DNA from: Scalesia atractyloides
Taxonomy: Eukaryota; Streptophyta; Magnoliopsida; Asterales; Asteraceae
Length of the DNA stretch: 64,000 bases
Direction: 5' to 3'
Assembly (NCBI GenBank): GCA_947069175.1
Contig: CAMTDV010001633.1
Span: 58,262,102 to 58,326,101, forward strand
Of the stretch, positions 1 to 8,681 are shown in pieces. The position numbers and the translations under genes were made by a program. The stretch's first letter is position 1; each line of letters opens with the position of its first letter. The notes below the pieces were generated by a model, which saw only the letters and a list, made by a program, of their open reading frames with translations, ran no database searches and was not told where the DNA came from.

Positions 1-1784
1 TAATCCATTTGATTAATCATGGCTTGGCATCCTGTTTTTTAAACAGATAACGAATGGCTGCATGATATGTATAAACTATTGTTTTAGAAAGAACAAGAAA
101 AGAACGAAATTTATCAAAGGCAAATACTACAGCTAGTAACTATTTTTCTGTTGTGGTATAATTTTCTTGTGCGTCATTAAGAGTTTCACTAGCATAGTAT
201 ATTGGGTGGAAACGCTTATCTTTTCGTTGTCCCAAGACGGCTCCAACCGCAAAGTCACTTGCATCGCACATGATTTCGAAGGGTAATTTCCAATCAGGCG
301 CTATCATGATTGGTGCATTGACTAGCATTTCTTTTAGTGTTAAAAATGCTTGGTTGCAATCCTTGTCAAAGATAAATGGTGCATCTTTTTCAAGTAATTT
401 TGTTAGAGGTCTTGAAATTTTTGAAAAATCTTTTATACATCGTCTATAAAATCTGGCATGCCCTAGGAAACTTCTTATGGCTCTAACGGAGGATGGAGGC
501 GGTAATCGAGAGATAGTGTCTATTTTTGCTTGATCAACCTCCATTCCTTCGCTTGAGATTTTATGACCGAATACTATTCCCGCAGTTACCATGAAATGGC
601 ATTTTTACCAATTAAGGGTGAGGTTAGTTTCCTCACATCGGGATAGCATTCGTTCAAGGTTATCGAGGCATTAGTCGTATGAATCTCCAAAGATAGAAAA
701 GTCATACATGAAAACTTCCATGGTTTTCTCTATCATATCATGGAAGATGGCCACCATGCAATGTTGGAAAGTTGCGGGGGCATTACATAGACCAAAAGGC
801 ATGCGTTGATAAGCGAAGGTTCCATAGGGACATGTAAAAGTTGTTTTTTCTTGGTCTTCTGGAGTTATCGGTATTTGAAAATATCCTGAAAACCATCTAA
901 AAAACAAATCTATGACCGGATAATGTTTCTACATTTGATCAATGAAAGGTAAATGGAAGTGGTCTTTTCTCGTTGCCTCATTTAATCTACGATAGTTTAT
1001 ACAAACTCTACATCCGATGACGGTCCTTGCTGGTATTAATTCATTTTTTTCATTAGTTACCACCATCATTCCTCCTTTCTTTGGTACTACTTGAACGGGA
1101 CTCACCCACGGGCTATCGAAAATTGGATAGATGAGTCTGGCATCAAGTAGTTTGATGACTTCATTTTTAACCACTTCTTGGACATTTGGATTTACTCTAC
1201 GTTGTGGTTGTATTAACGATCTATAGTCATCTTCCATTAAAATTTTGTGCGTTCACATGGAACGGCTTATTCCTTTTATATCTACAGCTTACAGGCAATC
1301 GCGTTTTTATGTTTTTTAAAAGTTTAATTCATTTTTCTTTTTCTATATTATTTAACTTAGAAGAAATAATTACCGGTAACTTACCATGCTTGTCTAGAAA
1401 AGCATATTCCAAACCTTTTGGGAGTTCTTTGAGCTCAAGTGGCGTGTCTTTAAGAGATCCCTTATTCAGTTGCTCTTTATTTTGCTCAAGAACCAAAAAG
1501 GTTTGTTCAACGGCGTCCTCTTCTTTGACAAGTTGGTCAAATTCCTCTTCCACATCGGGTGGTTCATCTTCATCTTCAATTAAGGGGTCGCCATTTCCGA
1601 ATGGGTATTTTATGGATTGGTCAAGATTGACATACCTTTTGTTGGCCCCTAATTGAATTGGTGGGTTTTTTGCTTCCGATTGGTCAATGCTTGATGGGTT
1701 TCACAAAGGGTTGTCCCAACACAAGTGGAGCATCATCGAGAATGATGAAGTCAGTTGGTTTACCATTTGATTTACTTGCACTAG
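1..1784 (-). pseudogene. Athila-like pol fragment: protease end, RT, RNase H
   Basis: Reading leftwards, 1784-1680 holds the end of the protease domain. Position 1237-929 encodes the RT N-terminus, with motifs such as SPWVSPVQVVPKKGG and the INYRRLN box. Position 907-671 encodes the RT palm, with TFTCPYGTFAYQRMPFGLCN and the catalytic box reading FMYDFS, so the usual first Asp of the DD pair is replaced by Tyr. Position 592-140 encodes the RT thumb and RNase H start (FLGHARFYRR, CDASDFAVGAVLGQ, YYASETLN). Several stops and shifts separate the pieces. It is a dead copy, continuing beyond base 1. Confidence 0.85.
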
Positions 1785-1970
1785 TGTAACATTCGTCAAA
1801 AAACCGGATTTATCAAACCCGCTCTGTTTATTAACCGAACAATCAGTTAAAAATTTCGTTGCGTATTTAATGTCCAAATTAATTTTAAACGATACATAAT
1901 TAATAAGTATATTTGAATATATAATTTATATTTGAAAAAGTATTAAAAATAGTGGTTTAAAAATAAAAGG

Positions 1971-2051
1971 TTGCTGCCGGGTTTCGAACCCGGGTCAGTC
2001 AACCGGATTCAACAATGACTTAACACACACACGCTCAACCACTCCGCCACT
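1971..2051 (-). repeat. Antisense tRNA-Ser/Leu-like module in E1 LTR
   Basis: Read on the minus strand, it contains a perfect Pol III A box (TGGCGGAGTGG) and, 48 bases later, a perfect B box (GGTTCGAAACC) closed by a CCGGG/CCCGG T-stem. The acceptor ends do not pair and the anticodon arm is degenerate, so it is a tRNA relic rather than a tRNA gene. The 3' LTR has the same module at 8868-8948 with the boxes unchanged. Confidence 0.7.
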
Positions 2052-2318
2052 TGTACTTTTTAGTGATATAACTAGACAATTAATTGAAATAATGAAACAG
2101 AAATCAAAACCCAGTCAACTGACGCACCCAAATTCGTTGACGCCGGAAAATCCGACGATTTCGTCAAGCGTCGTCGGTTATCTATGACTTAACGTAAACA
2201 TTAAACCTCAACATCGGTTATAACTGATGTCCAGTCCGCGACACAAGCTATAACCGCCGGAAAATCTTTAACCGACGAATCAAGACGAAAATCAGACTAA
2301 ATTCGTCGATGTCCTGCC

Positions 2319-2327
2319 CTATAAATA
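2319..2327 (+). promoter_or_regulatory. TATA box of the E1 5' LTR
   Basis: CTATAAATA lies 534 bases into the LTR, followed by CCCCCTCTAATC. The matching site in the 3' LTR is at 9216-9224. Transcription would start about 30 bases downstream, placing the tRNA-like array inside the R/U5 leader. Confidence 0.7.
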
Positions 2328-2724
2328 CCCCCTCTAATCTCTGTTAGCTTTTTCGCTCACAATCACACCTTTTCCCGACGTAATTCCACTCGCCGGAAAA
2401 TTTCTGCAACTCGCCGGAAAACCGAGCCTTTCACCTCTGAGCCTTACTGAACCCCCAGAGCTCATACCGAAGCCACCTACACTCACCTCAAGCTCGCTGA
2501 AAACCCTCTGCCGCAAGACACATGTTGCCGGAATAGCTTGCTGTCACCGGAGTTTCGCCGGCGAAACAGAGGAGTCCAGTTCGGTATACCTTACACTTAA
2601 TCTCTCATTCTTTTTATTTATCTCACACGTAATTACTCACAACACACTAAAGAACATGATTAAGTCGTCGAACCAGTCAGACTCCGTCTCTGGCTGAGTC
2701 CAACGAAGAAGATGAAGTCTTAGT

Positions 2725-3345
2725 ATCGTATAAGTTTAATTAAAATCAAGATATATCTCGGGTTAGACACACAGTCCAGCGGTGGACTGTGTGCAAATAA
2801 ACACGCATACGTTCCGAGTTCGACTCTTGTCCCACGCACACTCGCCTTAATAAAAATGTTCTTTTTTTTACCGAACCGGATTCACTGCAATAGATGTTAA
2901 GTTTAATAAAAACCGAAATAATAACCAAGATAGACACACAGTCCAGTGGTGGACTGTGTGAACGTTTAATCACACGTCACGAGTTCGAGTCCGGATTACC
3001 ACACCGGTCTTGATAATTATCAAACTTTTTATATAAGACAGAAATGAAATTATTTAGTTTGTATATAAGTATAATAAAAATCAGATTACTTAACAAGTTA
3101 GACACACAGTCCAGCGGTGGACTGTGTGTTAACCTAACCCACAGGTCCCGGGTTCGAGACCTGTGGAGCGCACCGAGTCGTTGTGTTTAAAATCTTTTTA
3201 AAAATAAATGATTTTCGGATTAATCTAATTAGTATAGAAATTTAATTAAAAACAGAAATATTTCGGGTTAGACACGCAGCTCAGTTGGTAGAGCTGCGTG
3301 CACGCGTACGGGAGGTCTCGGGTTCGAGCCTCACCCAGCGCATAC
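2725..3345 (+). repeat. Tandem array of four tRNA-like modules (E1 5' LTR)
   Basis: Four units with periods of 167, 168 and 170 bases start at AGACACACA or AGACACGCA (2765, 2932, 3100, 3270). Units 1-3 open with an 11-bp hairpin, CACACAGTCCA against TGGACTGTGTG. Unit 4 has AGCTCAGTTGGTAGAGC, identical to a plant tRNA D-arm of the lysine type. Each has a B-box-like T-arm: AGTTCGACTCT, AGTTCGAGTCC, GGTTCGAGACC (perfect) and GGTTCGAGCCT. Units are joined by AT-rich spacers of shared origin (TTTAATWAAAA). The array is repeated in the 3' LTR. Confidence 0.8.
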
Positions 3346-3787
3346 ATGCACACGTACGAACCGGTCAGCAGTCAACAGTCAAAGTCAATGGTCAACAAGT
3401 CAACGGTCAAAAAGTCAACATTTTTTTATTATTTTTATTTATTTATTTTATTTAAAAATCAATTAAAAATACTTAAAAATAACATTTTTAAGGTTAGAAA
3501 ATAGCCTTAAACTCACAAAAATACACCTAACAATCCTACTAAAATTGATTAATAAAATCCGTTTACTTACCGAACCATTATGCCATTATCTAGGTTAGTT
3601 TCACTCGTGGTTAAAACCAACTTCGTGCGCATTCAACATCATCAACCAAACGCACCCAATGTGAGTGAATCTTACAACTCCCCTTTTTAATTACACGTTT
3701 TGGGTTATGTCATGTGTCACCAAAAATTAACTCGTTTATTTAAACTTGTGCCATACCATATTGTGATCTAAACTTAGATTGTATATA

Positions 3788-4072
3788 TTGTTTGTAGTTA
3801 TGTATTTCATATTGTCAAGTTATATGCAATTCATTCATTAGGCTCATCAGTTCCTCGTGGGAGACGAGTTGAGCAACGCGTGCCTCAAAACAAATCCATT
3901 ATTGTTCGTGTGTGTATTATTTAGTTTATATTGTTTGTAGTTATGTATTTCATATTGTCAAGTATATGCAAGTCATTCATTAGGCCCATCAGTTCCTCGT
4001 GGGAGACGAGTTGAGCAAGCGTGCCTCAAAACGATCCATTATTGTTCATGTGTGCATTATTTAATATTAAAT
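3788..4072 (+). repeat. 143-bp direct duplication in E1 U5
   Basis: Two copies starting TTGTTTGTAGTTATG at 3788 and 3931 both contain CATCAGTTCCTCGTGGGAGA and TGCCTCAAAAC. The core CTCGTGGGAGACGAG is itself an inverted repeat. The same pair occurs in the 3' LTR from about 10682 to 10970. Confidence 0.75.
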
Positions 4073-4429
4073 GATTGATGAATAAGTTTACATCTATTTT
4101 TACTCATGTGTGGTTGTGCACTTTATTTTATAATCAATTAAATAAACTTGTTCAAATGTTTTCATAGGATTCACTCGCCAACTTTTTGTTGATCCAAAAA
4201 CCATTTTTACACAGGTGAACAGGATGAAGCAAGGAAAACATAGGAAATGCCTTAGAAGAAAACAATGAAGCCTAGATTGATGTTTAGGACATGATGTAAT
4301 TATGATTGTATATTTCCCATTAAAATGTATTAATGAATATGAAACGTTATAATAAATGTCATGAGCTTTGATGATAACCCAATCATGCCCCGATCACCCT
4401 TTTCCGCTGTGGGTCGGGGTGTGACAGAT

Positions 4430-4441
4430 TGGTATCAGAGC
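4430..4441 (+). other. Primer binding site of E1
   Basis: TGGTATCAGAGC, complementary to the 3' end of initiator methionine tRNA, lies three bases after the 5' LTR. The following CATGACTATAGGG resembles the post-PBS sequence of E2 and E3. Confidence 0.9.
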
Positions 4442-4711
4442 CATGACTATAGGGATATAGGATAGGTTATTAGACCCTTAGAGCCTAAACTATAGTTGCC
4501 TAAATTTTAATTGTTTAGGTGGTTACATACAAACTTATGATGTTTATTTGTTTCATATTTGTTTATACTTACAGTCAAACATACATACTTACATACACAT
4601 TCATCATACATATTTCAATGTTCATATATTCAAATCATCTTCATACTTTTGTTATTCAAAGATTTTGTCGCAATTTTCAAATCTCATCAAAGTAAGTTCT
4701 GCGACGGGCAT

Positions 4712-4850
4712 GTAGTAACTGGAAGGGTACAAGTACCGGTAGTCGGAACGTCCTGTCTAGGTTGGCATTCGTATAAATCCAATATAACGGACCAGTTTGC
4801 ATACCTGGGGACTAACGATGAGAGTACGAAGGACCTATTAGGCCAAAGCA
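4712..4850 (+). promoter_or_regulatory. Conserved 5' leader block of E1
   Basis: The block begins GTAGTAACTGGAAGGGTA and ends CCTATTAGGCCAAAGCA. The same two ends occur in the leaders of E2 (42648-42582, minus) and E3 (46941-47010), where they are about 70 bases apart. Here the middle is about 70 bases longer. Its position between PBS and gag fits a packaging or dimerisation signal, but that role is inference. Confidence 0.55.
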
Positions 4851-5202
4851 TGCCACACCAAACGTCATTCGAACTAACCCCACTTTGAGGTGTCACCGTG
4901 TCTACACCTGGACACATTCCGAATATCATAAGTTATATACATATTTATCGATTTTCTCCGGGTTTTAGTGTACGTAACCAGGCTAACACATCATATGAAT
5001 AACCCGGTATTCATGGGGGCCCACATGATTACGAAGGTGAAGTATGGCGGCATGCAAGGCCCAATGACGAGCAAAAGCCCAAGACATCCTATGGATGTAG
5101 TAGATTTATTTTTCTATATTTATTTTATGAATGTTCATTCCTAAATACGACCCATGATCCCAAAAACATCCAACTCATACTCATGATACGTATTCCTTGT
5201 AG

Positions 5203-6587
5203 ATGTCTTCTAGCCTCGCCCGTAGGAAGATGAGAGCAGGAAAAGCCCGCGAGCGCATGGCTGCCCTAATCGCTCAACAAATGGCTGCCGTAATACCCAA
5301 CATTGTGATTCAAGTCCAACAAGCCCTTACCGCTAATCCTGTCAACCAAGAAGATCAAAATGTTATCAACCCTCCCCCAAATACCACTAAATGCACCTAC
5401 AAGCATTTCAAATCATGCGACCCTCCAAAATACGAAGGGACTGAAGGTGTCACCGCTCTCCTCCATTGGTTTGAAGAAATGGAGAACACTTTTCTAAATT
5501 GCGATTGCCCCGATGATCGCAAAGTGCGATATGCTACCGGTCGTTTATATGGGATAGCACTTACTTGGTGGAATACAGAGAAGGCCAAATGAGGCGTTGA
5601 CGATGCTATGACTTTGACTTGGGAAGAGTTGAAGGAAATCATGACAAGACGGTTTTGCCCAAGGAGCGAAATCAAGAAATTAGAAGATGAGTTCTATTCG
5701 TTGAAGCAAAAGGAAGGCGACCACACCACGTACAACAAAAGATTCCTCGAGTTAAATCAAATGGTTCCCAACTTGTTCACTCCCCTCTACCGTTTGATCG
5801 AACACTACATTCGAGGTCTTCCGTCAAAAATTCAAGACTCTGTAATAAGTACCACGCCTACAACTTTGGAAGCAGCAATGGAGTTAGCTACAGAGCTCAC
5901 CGAGAACCGAATCCGGAACAAAGACTTCAAGGAGGAGAAGAAGAAGGATAAAGCATCAACTGAAACTTCAAACTCCACCCAAACGAATCCCCTTCTCAAC
6001 CCATTTCTAAGAGAAAAAGAGACGGGCAACTTTTCGCTACTATCCAACGTAATCAACCAATTTCACACGCCATACCCATCCAAGCTATCCCAATCACTCA
6101 AGTAGCACCCAACTCAACTTACCCAAATAAGAAACCATACCTTGGACCTCACCCTCGATGTAACACCTGTTTTTATCACCATCCCCTTACCTTACCTTGT
6201 CGACTATGTGCAAATTGTGGACGCTATGGTCATTTGAGCAAGGTTTGCCGCACCCCTCAAAACCAAACCACACCCCCTACTCAAAATATGATCCAAACAT
6301 ATCAACAACCTCAATACCCCATGTTACCTTATGCTCGAGCTTGTTTCAATTGTGGCGACCCTACCCACTATAGAAACACGTGCCCTCGATTGGTTAACAT
6401 CATAAACGCTCAAGCTCAATCAAACCCAGTTAACCAAGTAAATCAAGAAAACCCAATCACTAGGCCACCAGCAAGAGGAAGAGTTTTCAACATCAACGCC
6501 AATCCTGTCGAAGATAATGACGGCCCAAACGGAACCACCCAACTAGCCCTCTTCACCGAAAATCCAGATTCAACTCCAATCGTTTAG
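5203..6587 (+). pseudogene. E1 gag (Tekay-like), broken
   Basis: The frame opens with MSSSLARRKMRAG. The capsid-type region carries KHFKSCDPPKYEG, a GVTALLHWFEEME segment and LTWWN. An in-frame TGA interrupts it at 5590-5592, after which the same frame continues to about 6056 (retroviral gag-like region, MTRRFCPR, FLELNQMVPN, YIRGLP). A frameshift follows. The end, 6155-6587, has paired CX2C motifs and a knuckle CFNCGDPTHYRNTC. The stop TAG at 6585 closes it with no protease after it. Length without the breaks is about 460 codons, normal for gag of this group. The product would be the capsid and RNA-binding protein. Confidence 0.85.
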
Positions 6588-6611
6588 TTTTATGTTTTTC
6601 TTTATGTTTTA

Positions 6612-8380
6612 GAATCACATAGAACCAATCATAACTTAAGGATAAAGCCAATGAAATTTTGACAAGAATATGGTGGATACGCCGCTGGTACTTCCTATAT
6701 ATAAGTATTCTTGCCAAAGGATCAGAGGCATTATCTGGCGGTTATGAGAGGTTCCATGTGTAAACTGTTTGAGTGATTATTATTTAGATTAAATTTATTA
6801 TTTTCAGTACATGCAATACGATCGGCTCCGTTTGATTGAGCCTTGATCGCACAGACATTTTTCATTTTCAGTACATGCAATACGATCGGCTCCGTTTGAT
6901 TGAGCCTTGATCGCACAGACATTTTTCATTTTCAGTACATGCAATACGATCTTGTGGTTGTTGTGTTTGTTGTAGAGTCACATAGAACTAATCATAACTT
7001 GCGGATAAAGTCAATGAAAATTTGACGAGAATATGGTGGATACGCCGCTGGTATTCCTATATATAAGTATTCTTGCCAAAGGATCAGAGGCATTATCTGG
7101 CGGTTATGAGAGGTTCCATGTATAAACTGTTTGAGTGATTATTGTCTAGATTAAATTTATTATCTTCAGTACATGCAATACGATCGGCTCCGTTTGATTG
7201 AGCCTTGATCGCACAGACATTTTTCATTTTCAGTACATGCAAAACGATCGGCTCCGTTTGATTGAGCCTTGATCGCACAGACATTTTTCATTTTCAGTAC
7301 ATGCAATACGATCTTGTGGTTGTTTTGTAGAGTCACATAGAACTAATCATAACTTGCGGATAAAGTCAATGAAAATTTGACGAGAATATGGTGGATACGC
7401 CGTTGGTACTTCCTATATATAAGTATTCTTGTCAAAGGATCGGAGGCATTATCAGGCGGTTATGAGAGGTTCCATGTAGGATTTAGTATGTTTTGGTCAA
7501 AGTTTGTTCATCATACATTTCAGTGTATTTCAATTTCATCATTTAAAGAAGTTGAGCTATGTCTCACTTCCACAATGACTAACCTCTCCATCACAACAAA
7601 CGAGAGAGGTATTGTCATCATTCAAACATGGATATTATCAGAATTAAGACTCAAGTATTGGTTGTTGTGTTTGTTGTAGAGTCACATAGAACTAATCATA
7701 ACTTGCGGATAAAGTCAATGAAAATTTGACGAGAATATGGTGGATACGCCGCTGGTACTTCCTATATATAAGTATTCTCGCCAAAGGATCAGAGGCATTA
7801 TCAGGCGGTTATGAGAAGTCCATGTAGGATTTAGTATTGTCTTGGTTGAAATTTGTGTTACATTCATATCATCTCGCCATTTAAAGAAATTGGATTGTGT
7901 TCTATTTCTACATAAACTAACCTCTCCATCATAACAAACGAGAGAGGAACTGTCACCATTCAAACATGTATGCTATCAGAACTCGGACTCAAATATTGGT
8001 TGTTGTGTTTATTTATGTTCTAGAGTTACATCATAGAACCAATCATAACTTACTGATAAAACCAATGAAAATTTGACAAGAATATGGTGGATACGCCGCT
8101 AGTACTTCCTATATATAAGTATTCTTGTCAAAGGATCAGAGGCATTGTCAAGCGGTTTATGAGAAGTTCTATGTAGGATTTAGTAATTTCTTGGTACATT
8201 GGTTGTGGCGTTTATTTATGTTTAGAGTCACATCATAGAACCAATCATAACTTACTGATAAAACCAATCAAAATTTGACAAGAATATGGTGGATACGCCG
8301 CTGGTACTTCCTATATATAAGTATTCTTGTCAAAGGATCAGAGGCATTGTTAGACGGTTATGAGAAGTTCCATGTAGGTT
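6612..8380 (+). repeat. Six-unit array with conserved stem-loop motif in place of pol
   Basis: Units start at about 6612, 6975, 7330, 7680, 8025 and 8226, so periods run from 363 down to about 346 and a last one near 200. Each carries a stem (TTTGACAAGAATA type), a conserved 35-base core beginning TGGTGGATACGCCGCTGG and the complementary arm (TATTCTTGTCAAA type). Stem and core copies lie at 6656-6718, 7021-7080, 7376-7436, 7725-7785, 8072-8132 and 8274-8334. A second conserved stretch (GGTTCCATGTAGG type) follows about 45 bases later. Where copies differ in the stem, changes are often paired or leave G-U pairs. The core recurs in E2. Confidence 0.88.
6807..7312 (+). repeat. 64-bp hairpin sub-repeats in array units 1 and 2
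   Basis: Copies start GTACATGCAATACGATC at 6807, 6871 and 6935 (partial), and again at 7169, 7233 and 7297 (partial). Each full copy folds on itself: GATCGGCTC pairs with GAGCC and TTGATCG. Units 3-6 lack them and have unrelated filler instead. The regular 64-base spacing without spacers rules out a CRISPR array. Confidence 0.75.
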
Positions 8381-8644
8381 GTAGTATTAGAAATTTTGTT
8401 TTAGGATATAACCCTATCCTTCCAAACATATCAAAACTCCTACGCATGATATCATATTTAGTGAATCAACTCTGCTTATCAATATTTTTACCGGAGGCAA
8501 CAAAAAGCGATTCCTGTAACAGGGTACTTAACCCTTACAAGGGACGTTACCGCCTCAAACAAAAAACTTAAACTCTTACTCTTTTTCTAAGCATGTAACT
8601 GTCAAACTAAACACCATCATTTTTAGACAAATATATCACTACTT

Positions 8645-8681
8645 AAATTTCGGGACGAAATTTCTAAAAAGCAGGGGATAC
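8645..8681 (+). other. Pre-PPT block and polypurine tract of E1
   Basis: AAATTTCGGGACGAAATTT (an 8-bp inverted repeat around GGA) precedes the purine run AAAAAGCAGGGGATAC at the 3' LTR edge. E2, E3 and the E4 remnant carry nearly the same block, although their LTR bodies are unrelated by eye. Confidence 0.75.

Larger units (their letters stand above)
1785..4426 (+). repeat. 5' LTR of E1 (2642 bp)
   Basis: The LTR starts TGTAACATTCG and ends GGGTCGGGGTGTGACA. The U3 region (to about 2345) contains an antisense tRNA-like module (1971-2051) and GC-rich inverted pieces (CCGACGA...TCGTCGG, 2150-2180), then the TATA box. The transcribed part holds a four-unit tandem array with tRNA-like modules (about 2725-3345), a GTCAAC-rich tract (3360-3420) and a 143-bp direct duplication (3788-4072). 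Confidence 0.9.

Noticed and set aside
3266..3342. Functional tRNA gene
   Set aside because: The D-arm and T-arm are good but there is no acceptor stem pairing or proper anticodon arm, and the unit is one of a tandem series in an LTR.
6656..6718. Hammerhead or other known self-cleaving ribozyme
   Set aside because: No CTGATGA and GAAA core, and no match I can recognise to twister or related types.
6807..7312. Regular 64-base repeats resembling a CRISPR array
   Set aside because: Copies are contiguous with no unique spacers, and the host is a plant; they are retroelement sub-repeats.
8275..8571. Short protein containing WWIRRWYFLYIS
   Set aside because: The frame here begins at TTG, copy 2 of the motif has a one-base deletion, and stem covariation explains the conservation better; kept only as an alternative in the findings.
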